Shown: positions 35,384 through 43,706 of the stretch, piece after piece
Layout: each line of letters opens with the position of its first letter
Position numbering within the stretch: the first letter of the stretch is position 1
NCBI GenBank assembly: GCA_944384995.1
Contig: CALWVN010000001.1
Span: 310,001 to 374,000 of the forward strand
DNA: 64,000 bases
Source of the DNA: an uncultured Clostridia bacterium
GTDB lineage: Bacteria; Bacillota; Clostridia; Oscillospirales; Acutalibacteraceae
Reading direction: 5' to 3'
Made by a program: the position numbers and the translations under genes
The notes under the pieces: generated by a model
Told to the model about the DNA's origin: nothing
What the model saw: the letters and a program-made list of their open reading frames with translations, nothing else
Database searches by the model: none

Positions 35384-35412
35384 ATTATAGCAGAAAGTGT
35401 TATAAATTGCCA
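35384..35412 (-). promoter_or_regulatory. Promoter of tig-clpP-clpX
   Basis: An extended -10 TGCTATAAT (TATAAT 35384-35389) with a weak -35 TGGCAA (35407-35412) at 17 bases. Confidence 0.65.
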
Positions 35413-35419
35413 TACTTTT

Positions 35420-36118
35420 TTAGGATTTTATTTTTTCAATCAATTTTGGGCAAAATCCGAGGGAATCGCTCGACACAAGGGAGAAATGGATCCCCTCAAG
35501 TTCCCCTTGAAAAGCCGAACCGATCGCCGCGCTGTGCAAATGGGCATAATAACAGCAGCGGATGTTTTCCGCGTGCAGCGCTTCAAGTATGGGTTCGCAG
35601 CGCTGTGTGCGCGTGACGGGTGGATAATGCAGGAACACCAACGGCTCACCGCCGAGCGCCCTGCCTGCTGCGATCGACGTTTTCAGCCGCTGCACCTCGC
35701 GAAGAAGAACCTTGTCGGGCTGCGCATCCGTTGCGTCGAAAAACCAGCCGCGTGTACCGCATATTGAAAAATCCCCGACGCGATATGCGTTGTTGTGCAG
35801 GATCTTTATGGACAATAAGCCGTTTTCTTCCAGAAAATCCTGCATTTTCCGCATGGTCGTCCACCAATAATCGTGGTTGCCTTTCATTAAGATTTTTCGA
35901 CCCGGCAGTTCATCTAAAAAGCGAAAATCCGCCAAGGCGTTTCCAAGCTGCATTGCCCACGAAACGTCACCGGGGATAATGACGGTATCTTCCGGTGAGA
36001 CGACCGCGCGCCAATTTTTTTCAAGCCTTTGCACATAATCCTGCCAACCACGGAAAATATCCATCGGTTTGTTGGCGCCTAAGGAAAGATGCGTATCGCC
36101 GATAGCAAAAAGGGACAT
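35420..36118 (-). CDS. Calcineurin-like metallophosphoesterase
   Basis: A 232-residue protein with the metallophosphoesterase signature: GDTHLS, IIPGDVSWAM, KGNHDYWW, and a late HYPPV and HLHS. These provide the two-metal site. The family hydrolyses phosphomonoesters or diesters; the substrate is unknown. The frame runs further upstream, but the ATG at 36118 gives the family N-terminus MSLFAIGDTH. It is transcribed away from the DUF1540 gene and probably ends before the tig promoter. Confidence 0.85.
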   Translation of the reverse strand: MSLFAIGDTHLSLGANKPMDIFRGWQDYVQRLEKNWRAVVSPEDTVIIPGDVSWAMQLGNALADFRFLDELPGRKILMKGNHDYWWTTMRKMQDFLEENGLLSIKILHNNAYRVGDFSICGTRGWFFDATDAQPDKVLLREVQRLKTSIAAGRALGGEPLVFLHYPPVTRTQRCEPILEALHAENIRCCYYAHLHSAAIGSAFQGELEGIHFSLVSSDSLGFCPKLIEKIKS

Positions 36119-36188
36119 AATTCTGCGCTCCGAACATGTATAGAATTCGGGTTTTGCCGCACAATAAGAACGAAAGGAGGAGAAAAGC

Positions 36189-36341
36189 ATGAACGACATC
36201 AAATGCAACGTTTCCAACTGTGTTTACCACAGCGGCGTTTCCACCTGTACGGCAAAGGAGATCCAGGTAGCGAGCCAGTGCACCGGCAAACCGTGCGAAT
36301 GCAGCGAGACCGAATGCGGCACGTTTGAGCCGAAGAACTGA
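36189..36341 (+). CDS. Cysteine-rich DUF1540 miniprotein
   Basis: A 50-residue protein starting at an ATG with an excellent GAAAGGAGG SD. It contains seven cysteines: NDIKCNVSNCVYHSG, STCTAKEIQV, SQCTGKPCECSETECGTF. This matches the DUF1540 pattern, whose cysteines probably bind a metal. The family is common in spore-forming Clostridia and its function is unknown. It is a single-gene unit followed by a hairpin. Confidence 0.85.
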   Translation: MNDIKCNVSNCVYHSGVSTCTAKEIQVASQCTGKPCECSETECGTFEPKN

Positions 36342-36354
36342 CAGGATAGAAAAA

Positions 36355-36385
36355 AGAGCGTGGATGCAGCTATCCACGCTCTTTG
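36355..36385. terminator. Hairpin between DUF1540 and thrC
   Basis: AGAGCGTGGA (36355-36364) pairs with TCCACGCTCT (36373-36382), with A-runs on the left and TTT on the right. It can serve both converging genes. Confidence 0.75.
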
Positions 36386-36387
36386 CA

Positions 36388-37881
36388 TCATATACCGAGC
36401 ATTTCAAGCACCGCGTTCGCCATGTCCTCTTTTTGGACGACACCCGTGAAGCGCGGTGTTTTTCCGCGAAGGCAGCTTAATTGCGGCGGAACGGGCGCAC
36501 CCGTAAACTTATGCAGCGCCTCTACCGTTTCGAACTCGTCGTCCGTGACAAGCTCCGGCGCGACGGCATGCAGAACGCTTTTGGAGAATTTATACGGATT
36601 CGCCGTGGAGGCAATCACTGTAGGTGTACTGTCGCCCGTTTTGGTCTTATATGCAGCATAAACGTTCAGCGCTACCGCCGTATGTGTGTCACACAGATAT
36701 CCGTATTTTTCATAAATACGCCGAATGGTGCGCTCCGTGTCCGTATCATCGCAGCAGCCAGCGGCGAACAGCTCGGCCAGCGCCGAAAAGACCTTTTCAC
36801 TGACCTTGTAGCTGCCTTTTTCGGAAAGTGCTTCCATATACGCACGCGTTGCATCGGCATCCTGCCCCGAAAGCAGGAACAAAAGCCGTTCAAGATTGCT
36901 GGAAATTAGAATATCCATAGACGGAGATTCCGTGCAGTAAAACGGGCGGTTTTTGTCGTAGGTCCCGCTTTCAAGGAAGTCCGTCAAAACATTGTTGGCA
37001 TTGGAAGCGCAAATTAGCTTGCCGATCGGCACGCCCATCTGCTTTGCATAATACGCCGCAAGGATATTGCCGAAATTGCCGGTCGGCACGACCACGTTCA
37101 TCGGCGCGCCGATCTTCAGCTTCTCGGATTTGACCATATCGCAGTATGCGGAAACATAGTAAACGATCTGCGGAACGAGCCTGCCCCAGTTGATGGAGTT
37201 CGCCGAGGAGAAAGCCATATGGTGCTCGGCAAATTTTTCCTCAAGCACACGGTCTGTGAAAATCGCCTTCACGCCGCTTTGCGCGTCGTCAAAATTGCCT
37301 TGGATCGCACAGACGCCGACATTCGCGCCCTCCTGCGTGGTCATTTGCAGCTTTTGCATGGGGCTGACGCCGTTTTCAGGATAGAACACCAAAATTTGTG
37401 TGTTCTCTACGTCGCGGAAGCCCTCCAGCGCCGCTTTGCCCGTATCACCGGAGGTGGCGACAAGGATCACGATCTTTGTGTTCTTGCGCGTTTTGGCGGC
37501 AGAGGCCGTCAAAAGATGCGGCAAAAGCTGCAGCGCCATATCCTTAAATGCGCAGGTCGGCCCGCGCCAAAGCTCAAGCACCTGCACCTCATCGGAAAGC
37601 GAGTACAGCGGTGCTATCTCAGGCGAACTGAACTTGTCCGCACGATAGGCATTTTCCACGCAAGCAGAAAGCTCATCATCGGTGAAATCCGTTAAATAGA
37701 GCTTTAAGATCTCATTAGCACGCCCGACATAATCAAGACGCATCAGACGCTCGATATCCACAAGATTGATCGTGGGAATCGTCATGGGCACGAACAACCC
37801 GCCGTCGGAGGAAATGCCCTTGGCGATCGCTTCGGACGCGGGCACGCGAACGGAAGCGTCACGGGTGCTGGTATAGATCAT
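36388..37881 (-). CDS. thrC: Threonine synthase
   Basis: The 497-residue PLP enzyme converts O-phosphohomoserine to threonine. The PLP lysine lies in CAFKDMALQLLP, phosphate-binding VPTGNFGNILA is present, and the N-terminal SDGGLFVP matches the longer (E. coli/yeast-like) class of the enzyme. No other threonine pathway gene is near, but a ThrE-type exporter lies at 18.7 kb. A consensus-like promoter is at 37911-37939; I saw no T-box leader. Confidence 0.94.
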   Translation of the reverse strand: MIYTSTRDASVRVPASEAIAKGISSDGGLFVPMTIPTINLVDIERLMRLDYVGRANEILKLYLTDFTDDELSACVENAYRADKFSSPEIAPLYSLSDEVQVLELWRGPTCAFKDMALQLLPHLLTASAAKTRKNTKIVILVATSGDTGKAALEGFRDVENTQILVFYPENGVSPMQKLQMTTQEGANVGVCAIQGNFDDAQSGVKAIFTDRVLEEKFAEHHMAFSSANSINWGRLVPQIVYYVSAYCDMVKSEKLKIGAPMNVVVPTGNFGNILAAYYAKQMGVPIGKLICASNANNVLTDFLESGTYDKNRPFYCTESPSMDILISSNLERLLFLLSGQDADATRAYMEALSEKGSYKVSEKVFSALAELFAAGCCDDTDTERTIRRIYEKYGYLCDTHTAVALNVYAAYKTKTGDSTPTVIASTANPYKFSKSVLHAVAPELVTDDEFETVEALHKFTGAPVPPQLSCLRGKTPRFTGVVQKEDMANAVLEMLGI

Positions 37882-37910
37882 ATTTCCACTTCCTTCATCA
37901 AAATCAATTC

Positions 37911-37939
37911 ATTGTAGCACACAGTTTACAGATTTGCAA
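37911..37939 (-). promoter_or_regulatory. Promoter of thrC
   Basis: TTGCAA (37934-37939), 17 bases, TACAAT (37911-37916), with the -35 inside the end of the dipeptidase gene. Confidence 0.65.
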
Positions 37940-38864
37940 TGAGAAATGCAAGCCCGTTTTCAAAAAAGATGTTTTCAAGCTGTGGTTCCGAAATCCCATG
38001 CTGCAGAAGGTAGGAAAACAGCTCTGGAATGTGCTCAATTCCGCTTAGGGATTCGTGTACGGTGCAGCCGTCAAAATCACAGCCGAAAGCCAGGCAATGC
38101 TCTGCGCCGAGTTCCAGAAAATGCGAAATATGGCGCAGCACCGCGTCAAAGCCTGTGCTGCCGTTGTTCCCTAAGAAATCCGCACATAGGTTGATGCCGA
38201 TAAGCCCGTGCTGACGAATGAGCGTTCGGATCTGCTCATCTGTAAGATTGCGGGCGGCAGCGTACGGGTTATCAACAATTTTCGCGTTGGAATGGCTTGC
38301 CAGAAACGGAGCCCCCAGACGTTCGGCAACCTCATAAAAGCCGCGTTCGTTGAGATGCGATACATCCACAAGCATCCGTTTTTCCCGCATTTTATCCACG
38401 ACCCTTTGTCCGAACGGCGTAAGCCCACCGTTCGTTTCGGAGAAGCAGCCACTGGCGATCTCATTATCGCCGTTCCAGGTCAGCGTCATCAGCCGCACGC
38501 CGTCACGGTAAAGCTGATCGAGCTTTTCGAGGCACCCGCCGAGCACCGCCCCGCCCTCCACGGCAAGCACTGCTGCAGTTTTCTGCTGCTGCAAAACGGT
38601 TTGCAGGTCGCTTCCGGTTTCACAGATTGCAATATGCGCTGCGTTTTTCTGCACTTCCGTTCGAAAGTTTTCGAGCACAGCACGATAATATTGAAACGCC
38701 GCATCGCCGCGTTTTTCATCGGGGATCCAAATCGCAAACACCTGCGCATAAGCGGAAAAGGAGGAGGCGCGGGAAAGGTCGATGTGCAGGTCGTTTTTCC
38801 ACAGCGGCTTTTGCTGTAAAAAGCACTCCCCTGCCGTGTCACAATGGAAATCCAGAAACTTCAT
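37926..38864 (-). CDS. Membrane dipeptidase family protein (peptidase M19)
   Basis: A 312-residue amidohydrolase-fold zinc dipeptidase related to renal dipeptidase. Zinc ligands are suggested by LDFHCDT near the N-terminus, E in AVEGG, and LASHSNAK; the helix LVDVSHLNERGFYEV is typical. No signal peptide is present, so it is cytosolic and probably hydrolyses dipeptides. It overlaps yraN by 4 bases at the end of the lepB-rbgA-rnhB-yraN run. Confidence 0.9.
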   Translation of the reverse strand: MKFLDFHCDTAGECFLQQKPLWKNDLHIDLSRASSFSAYAQVFAIWIPDEKRGDAAFQYYRAVLENFRTEVQKNAAHIAICETGSDLQTVLQQQKTAAVLAVEGGAVLGGCLEKLDQLYRDGVRLMTLTWNGDNEIASGCFSETNGGLTPFGQRVVDKMREKRMLVDVSHLNERGFYEVAERLGAPFLASHSNAKIVDNPYAAARNLTDEQIRTLIRQHGLIGINLCADFLGNNGSTGFDAVLRHISHFLELGAEHCLAFGCDFDGCTVHESLSGIEHIPELFSYLLQHGISEPQLENIFFENGLAFLIANL

Positions 38865-39226
38865 AAGCCCTCCCCGTCAAAGGCGTTCGGGATATGCCGC
38901 ACGCGCAGGACCGCGCCGCCGCGCACATACACCTCGACCACGTCAAAGCGCGGCTGTAATTTTGTCGGATTTTGCGAAAGAAACCGCGAAGCCGCCGCCA
39001 GCAGTTTTTTCCTTTTGACCGTATCCACCGCGTCTGCGGGTCTGCCGAGCATTTGCGGGGAACGTGTTTTGACTTCGACAAAGCAAATATATGCGCCGTC
39101 GGCGGCAATGATGTCGATCTCCCCCAAACGGCAGCGATAGTTCGCCGAAAGGATCGTAAATCCATGCTCGCGCAGATACCGCGCCGCGGCAAGCTCGCCG
39201 CGCATGCCCGTTTTCGCCTTATCCAT
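38861..39226 (-). CDS. yraN: YraN/UPF0102 endonuclease-like protein
   Basis: A 121-residue restriction-endonuclease-fold protein with GELAAARYLREHGFTIL, GEIDIIAADG and FVEVKTR, the PD-(D/E)xK-like core. Cellular role unproven. The ATG at 39226 is preceded by GAGG at nine bases and overlaps the end of rnhB by 8 bases; a TTG at 39241 is an alternative. Confidence 0.88.
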   Translation of the reverse strand: MDKAKTGMRGELAAARYLREHGFTILSANYRCRLGEIDIIAADGAYICFVEVKTRSPQMLGRPADAVDTVKRKKLLAAASRFLSQNPTKLQPRFDVVEVYVRGGAVLRVRHIPNAFDGEGL

Positions 39227-39836
39227 TGCGGTCTGCCTCAAGAAATTTTTTCAAAAAGGTGCGGCGGTGGACCGGCGAGAGCCCGTACTGTGCAAGCCGT
39301 TCGTAATGCAGCTTTGTTCCATACCCCTTATGCTGCCGAAACGCATACTGCGGGTACTGCGCGTCGAGCTCCAGCATTTTGTGATCCCGGCTCACTTTCG
39401 CGAGCACCGAGGCGGCGGCGATCGAAACGGACTTTGCATCGCCCTTTATGACGGTCACCTCATCGCACACGCCGATGTGCGGCTTTTGGTTGCCGTCTAT
39501 GAGCAGCACGTCGGGCGAAACAGAAAGCTGCTCGACCGCGCGGCGCATGGCAAGAAAAGTCGCGTTGAGAATGTTGATCTCGTCAATCTCACGCTCGCTT
39601 GCATAGCCGATGCCGTACGCGAGCGCCTTTTCAAGGATCACGGGAAAAAGCGCTTCCCGCTTTTTTTCGGTGAGCTTTTTCGAGTCGTCCAGTCCCGGGA
39701 TCTGCATTTCGGGCGCAAAAATAACGGCGGCGGCACAAACGGGTCCTGCAAGCGGACCCCTGCCCGCTTCGTCTACCCCGCACACTGCGCCGCAGCCTTT
39801 AAGCCAAAATGTATTTTCTATGGAAAAATCAACCAT
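39219..39836 (-). CDS. rnhB: Ribonuclease HII
   Basis: The 205-residue enzyme nicks RNA in RNA-DNA hybrids and removes misincorporated ribonucleotides. The catalytic DEDD set is visible in GVDEAGRGPLAGPV, LIDGN and KVSRDHKM. Its ATG abuts the rbgA stop, in the order rbgA-rnhB-yraN conserved in Firmicutes. Confidence 0.95.
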   Translation of the reverse strand: MVDFSIENTFWLKGCGAVCGVDEAGRGPLAGPVCAAAVIFAPEMQIPGLDDSKKLTEKKREALFPVILEKALAYGIGYASEREIDEINILNATFLAMRRAVEQLSVSPDVLLIDGNQKPHIGVCDEVTVIKGDAKSVSIAAASVLAKVSRDHKMLELDAQYPQYAFRQHKGYGTKLHYERLAQYGLSPVHRRTFLKKFLEADRNG

Positions 39837-40706
39837 TTATTCCCCTACTTTATCGAGCGTCAGCCTGCCGAGCTTACCGCCCCGGTATTCGTCCAAAAGC
39901 ATCGCCGCCGCGCGTTCATAATCGATCTCGCCGCCGCGCAGGAGCATACCGCGTTTTTTGCCGATCATTTCCAAAATCTCCCATGGCTCCAAATCTTCAA
40001 AGCCGGAGATTTTATAGCGTTCGCGCAGACGGTCGGGGTATTCGGTCTGCATGATCTCCAAAAGCCGAATACTGAGCGTCTGCACGTCCACGACCGTATC
40101 TTTGACCGAGCCGATAAACGCCAGTTTATCCCCCACGCGCGGATCGTCGAATTTCGGCCAGAGCACACCGGGCGTGTCCAACAGCTCCACGCCACCGCCG
40201 ATGGCGAACCAGCGGCTTTGACGCGTCACTCCGGCGCGGTCGGCGACCTCGGCACGCGCGCGTCCAGCCATTTTATTGATAAAAGAAGATTTTCCCGTAT
40301 TGGGAATGCCTACGACCATGCAACGCAACGGTTTACTTGCCATGCCGCGTTCGTTGTTTTTTTCGATTCGCTCGTGCAGCACCTCGTGCAGCAGCGGCAC
40401 AAAGCGCTTCAAGCCCTTGCCGCTGCGGCAATCCACCGCGAGCGCGGCAAAGCCTTTTTTCCGAAAAAAGCTGAGCCAGCGGTCGGTCGCCGCCGCATCC
40501 GCAACGTCGCATTTGTTCAAAAGAACAATACGCGGTTTGCCCTTTGTCAATTCGGAAAGCTCGGGGTTGCGGCTGCTTTCGGGCACACGCGCGTCCAAAA
40601 TCTCCACAACGGCATCCACCTGCGGCAGGCACTCGCGCAGCAGGCGGCGGGTCTTTGCCATATGCCCCGGGAACCACTGTACATTTTGTTTGATCGAATC
40701 CGCCAT
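39837..40706 (-). CDS. rbgA: Ribosome biogenesis GTPase RbgA (YlqF)
   Basis: A 289-residue circularly permuted GTPase needed for late 50S assembly. The motif order is permuted as expected: G4 LLNKCDV, then G1 GIPNTGKSSFINKM, then G3 DTPGVLWP. The start NVQWFPGHMAKTRR is diagnostic. It follows the second lepB by 4 bases. Confidence 0.95.
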   Translation of the reverse strand: MADSIKQNVQWFPGHMAKTRRLLRECLPQVDAVVEILDARVPESSRNPELSELTKGKPRIVLLNKCDVADAAATDRWLSFFRKKGFAALAVDCRSGKGLKRFVPLLHEVLHERIEKNNERGMASKPLRCMVVGIPNTGKSSFINKMAGRARAEVADRAGVTRQSRWFAIGGGVELLDTPGVLWPKFDDPRVGDKLAFIGSVKDTVVDVQTLSIRLLEIMQTEYPDRLRERYKISGFEDLEPWEILEMIGKKRGMLLRGGEIDYERAAAMLLDEYRGGKLGRLTLDKVGE

Positions 40707-40710
40707 AACC

Positions 40711-41247
40711 TTACTCCGCAGAACTTGTCAGCAGATGCGAATCGCCGACGCGGTAAATCGCTTCGCCGACGATATAGCGTGTATCGATGAGCCCGACAAA
40801 TTTATCACGGCTGTCGGTGGAGGCATTGCGGTTGTCGCCCATCACGAATACATACCCCTCGGGGACAACAATCGGGTAGGTCATGTTGCCCTGTACACGT
40901 GTGGTCTCGGCAATATACGGCTCTTGGAGCACTTCGCCGTCCACGATCACCTGCCCTTCGGCAGCGTTGATCTCAATGGTCTGCCCTTCGGTCGCGATAA
41001 CGCGCTTGATGAGCACTTTTTCGTAAATATTCGGCTGCGAGATCACAACAATGTCGCCGTTTTCCACGTTCCAGTCGCGCGCCGTGATGATAACCCTGTC
41101 ACCGTCTGCAAGCGTATTGTTCATCGAACTGCCGTCAACGGCAGAGATTTTAAAACAAAAGGTGAAAATCACCGTGACCGCCAGCACGGCAGTAACCAAA
41201 ACAGAAGCAAAATCATACAGATTTTGCAGCGACTTTTTGTTAATCAT
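40711..41247 (-). CDS. lepB: Signal peptidase I, second copy
   Basis: A 178-residue type I signal peptidase with one N-terminal membrane helix (about 12-32). The catalytic serine lies in DGSSMNNTL, the catalytic lysine in LIKRVIATEGQ, and the box FVMGDNRNASTDSR is present. It removes signal peptides on the outer face. It overlaps the first lepB by 8 bases; ATG at 41247. It differs from its neighbour in the shorter N-terminus and in SSMNNTL instead of ESMVPTL. Confidence 0.93.
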   Translation of the reverse strand: MINKKSLQNLYDFASVLVTAVLAVTVIFTFCFKISAVDGSSMNNTLADGDRVIITARDWNVENGDIVVISQPNIYEKVLIKRVIATEGQTIEINAAEGQVIVDGEVLQEPYIAETTRVQGNMTYPIVVPEGYVFVMGDNRNASTDSRDKFVGLIDTRYIVGEAIYRVGDSHLLTSSAE

Positions 41248-41833
41248 TCTGATCGATCTCCCAATTTCCGACCGGGAAGAAGCGGAATTCCGCAACACCC
41301 AACACATAGCGTTCATCTATAAAGCCAATGGTACTTGAACGGCTGTCCAGCGAATTATTGCGATTATCTCCCATGACAAACAAGCAGCCCTCCGGCACGG
41401 TCAGCGGGAAGGATGTGTCAAACCCGCGGCGTGTTGCTTCAGCGATATAAGGCTCGTCGAGCAGTTCGCCATTCACATAGACCTCGCCCGTGACAAAGTC
41501 GATGTCCAGCGTATCGCCGCCGACGGCGATTACGCGCTTGATAAGCGGTTCGTTAAGCGAATTCGGCTGGGTGATCACAACGATGTCGCCGCGGTCGACG
41601 GACGTATTCACCGCGCGGACGGCAAGCCAATCGCCGTTTTGCAGCGTGGGCACCATGGATTCACCGCTTACACCGACTACGCGGAAAGCAAAAGTGAACA
41701 CAAGCAAAATGGTGATGAAGGCAAAGACGAGCGAGTCAAGCCATTCGTATATAAATTTCCAAGACTTCTGCGGTGCGTTGCGCGCAGGTGCGAGCTCCGT
41801 GAGCGAAACGCAGAATTGTTCGGACTTTCTCAA
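41240..41833 (-). CDS. lepB: Signal peptidase I, first copy
   Basis: A 197-residue type I signal peptidase with one membrane helix (about 33-52), catalytic serine in SGESMVPTL, lysine in LIKRVIAVGGD, and FVMGDNRNNSLDSR. A stop codon two codons upstream leaves the TTG at 41833 as the only sensible start, with a modest AGGTG SD. It heads the lepB-lepB-rbgA-rnhB-yraN-dipeptidase set. An inverted repeat covers the region just before the start. Confidence 0.92.
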   Translation of the reverse strand: MRKSEQFCVSLTELAPARNAPQKSWKFIYEWLDSLVFAFITILLVFTFAFRVVGVSGESMVPTLQNGDWLAVRAVNTSVDRGDIVVITQPNSLNEPLIKRVIAVGGDTLDIDFVTGEVYVNGELLDEPYIAEATRRGFDTSFPLTVPEGCLFVMGDNRNNSLDSRSSTIGFIDERYVLGVAEFRFFPVGNWEIDQND

Positions 41834-41843
41834 AACCTACACC

Positions 41844-41859
41844 TACCCTATTATGGGTA
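41844..41859. repeat. Inverted repeat upstream of lepB
   Basis: TACCC-TATTAT-GGGTA, 11 bases before the first lepB start codon and overlapping a possible -10 (CATAAT). The half-sites equal those of the CsoR operators at 7.9 kb, but the gap is six bases instead of five. Confidence 0.5.
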
Positions 41860-41960
41860 TTTTACAACAAAACATCCCGCAATGCAATACGCGAATCGCG
41901 CAAGCTAATAAAGTTTTCATACACCCATACCGAAGGAAGAAAAGGAACAGGAAAAAACGA

Positions 41961-41989
41961 TTGACACCGCTTTCTTTTTTTGTTAAAAT
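41961..41989 (+). promoter_or_regulatory. Promoter of tRNA-Gly
   Basis: TTGACA (41961-41966), 17 bases, TAAAAT (41984-41989), 13 bases before the tRNA. Confidence 0.85.
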
Positions 41990-42002
41990 GATATACGTTC
42001 CT

Positions 42003-42077
42003 GCGGGTGTAGTTCAATGGTTAGAATTCCAGCCTTCCAAGCTGGCTGTGTGGGTTCGATTCCCATCACCCGCTCCA
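42003..42077 (+). tRNA. tRNA-Gly (anticodon TCC)
   Basis: Acceptor GCGGGTG/CACCCGC, anticodon loop CTTCCAA, T-loop GGTTCGATTCC, encoded CCA. Confidence 0.95.
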
Positions 42078-42082
42078 AAAAA

Positions 42083-42120
42083 GCAGCACCCCGTCGTCTC
42101 CCGACGGGGTGTTGATTTTT
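42083..42120. terminator. Bidirectional terminator between tRNA-Gly and mreB
   Basis: CACCCCGTCG (42087-42096) pairs with CGACGGGGTG (42102-42111), flanked by A-runs and T-runs. Confidence 0.9.
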
Positions 42121-42170
42121 TGGTTTGCCGTGATGCGGGATCGAACAGGACGGCGACGATTTTTCTTGAA

Positions 42171-43193
42171 TCAGCTTAACTGCTGAACCGTCTTAAACGA
42201 ATAGCCGTTTTCGGTCAGGAAATCCATATCCCGTACTATAGTCGCCGCACCCGAAACGCAGCTGTAGATCGGGTCATCCGCCAAAAACACCTCGATACCT
42301 GTCTCGCTTTCCAAAAACCGTTTCATCCCATACAAAAGTGACGTACCGCCCGTTAATACGATACCGTTTTCAGAGATATCCCCGACAAGCTCCGGCGGCG
42401 TGATCTCAAGAACCGATTTGATACCGCGCACCATAACATCCAGACGCTCACGAATGCAGCCGTACAGCTCTGTAGATGTGACCTCGAACGTAATGGGCAT
42501 ATGGTCGAGTCCGCTTTTGCCGTTTGCCATAACGGCGATCTCCTCCCGCCGCGGCACAGCGCTGCCCAAGCAGATCTTCAACCGTTCGGCAGTCTGCGGC
42601 CCGATCAGGATGTCGCGCTCGCGGCGCAGATACCGCCGGATTGCCTCATCGATGGACTTGCCGCCGACCTTGACCGACTTAGAAACCGAAAGGCTGCCCA
42701 TCGTCACGACAGAAACATCCACTGCGCCGCCGCCGATGTTAACGATAAAACGCCCCGAAAGCGCGTTGTTCTCGAAGCCTACGCCGATCGCAGATGCCAA
42801 CGCCTCTTCCACAAGGCACACTCTGCCCGCGCCTGCACGCATGGCGACCTCTAAAAACGTGTGCCGTTCAAGATTCGTCGCGCCGCTTGGGACGGTCAGA
42901 ATAACAGTAGGCTTGAAAATACTGTTGCCGCACAGGCGCTGAAAATAATAGCGCAAAATATGCTGCGCCATAGTGTAATTGGATATAATCCCGTTTTGTA
43001 CGGGACTGATGACTTCGATGTTTTCACCTGTTCTGCCGTTTATGGTATAAGCGGCGTTGCCGATGGCGATGGGGATGCCCGTTTCCGTATCCACGGCGAT
43101 CATCGTCGGCTCATCCAGCACAATGCCTTTGCCGTCCACATACATAATGGTGGACGACGAACCGAAGTCGATCCCCACATGCATACCGAGCAT
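42171..43193 (-). CDS. mreB: MreB/Mbl-family actin-like protein
   Basis: A 340-residue actin-fold ATPase that organises lateral wall synthesis. Phosphate-1 motif GIDFGSSSTIMYV, LTVPSGATNLERHTFLE, NIGGGAVDVSVV (phosphate 2), KVGGKSIDEAI, and adenosine motif VLTGGTSLLYGM. The start is the ATG at 43193, eight bases after AGGAGG. It is monocistronic here, without mreC or mreD, so it may be an Mbl/MreBH-like paralogue. It follows the ACT gene on the same strand. Confidence 0.9.
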   Translation of the reverse strand: MLGMHVGIDFGSSSTIMYVDGKGIVLDEPTMIAVDTETGIPIAIGNAAYTINGRTGENIEVISPVQNGIISNYTMAQHILRYYFQRLCGNSIFKPTVILTVPSGATNLERHTFLEVAMRAGAGRVCLVEEALASAIGVGFENNALSGRFIVNIGGGAVDVSVVTMGSLSVSKSVKVGGKSIDEAIRRYLRRERDILIGPQTAERLKICLGSAVPRREEIAVMANGKSGLDHMPITFEVTSTELYGCIRERLDVMVRGIKSVLEITPPELVGDISENGIVLTGGTSLLYGMKRFLESETGIEVFLADDPIYSCVSGAATIVRDMDFLTENGYSFKTVQQLS

Positions 43194-43235
43194 TCCCGTC
43201 ACCTCCTAAATCTGAGAAATGCTTTGAACCGACGA

Positions 43236-43664
43236 TCAGCCGAGTGCTGCTACCTCATCGATCAGTTCAATGTTGTTTTCCCGCAGAATATTTGCCGCCT
43301 TCGCGCTGTCGTCCACACGCACGATAACATATGCATGCCCCGCTTCGGGCGTTAAAAAGGCATAGGCGTATTCCACATTTTCGCCCGCATCGGCAAGGAT
43401 CTTAACGACGTTTGCAAATGCACCGGTTACATCGGGAATCGAAACGCCGACAACCTCGGTAATGGATACGGCAACACCCGCATCACGCAGGACCTGCGCC
43501 GCTTTTTCGGTGTCAGACACGATCAGACGCAAAATACCGAAATCCGTGGTATCTGCAATGGAAAATGCGCGGATGCTCACATTGCCTTCTGCAAGATAGC
43601 CCGTTATCTCGGCAAGCCTGCCGGGTTTATTTTCCACAAAAACGGAAATTTGCCGGATCGCCAT
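43236..43664 (-). CDS. Tandem ACT-domain protein
   Basis: A 142-residue protein made of two ACT domains (about 1-65 and 70-142; QISVFVENKPGRLAEITGYL and a second copy with VPDVTGAFANVV-like spacing). ACT domains bind amino acids. The gene directly follows iorB and in related genomes travels with indolepyruvate oxidoreductase genes, so it probably senses aromatic or branched amino acids for this operon (inference). ATG at 43664 with AGGAGG. Confidence 0.88.
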   Translation of the reverse strand: MAIRQISVFVENKPGRLAEITGYLAEGNVSIRAFSIADTTDFGILRLIVSDTEKAAQVLRDAGVAVSITEVVGVSIPDVTGAFANVVKILADAGENVEYAYAFLTPEAGHAYVIVRVDDSAKAANILRENNIELIDEVAALG

Positions 43665-43706
43665 AACAATACCTCCTGGAATCTTAGCGCTGCTTTGCAA
43701 GCGCGA

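Noticed and set aside
37882..37940. T-box or threonine attenuator before thrC
   Set aside because: The leader is about 25 bases long, too short for a T-box, and has no run of threonine codons.
39204..40790. 528-codon open frame on the plus strand
   Set aside because: Antisense to rnhB, rbgA and lepB, all of which have clear family motifs.
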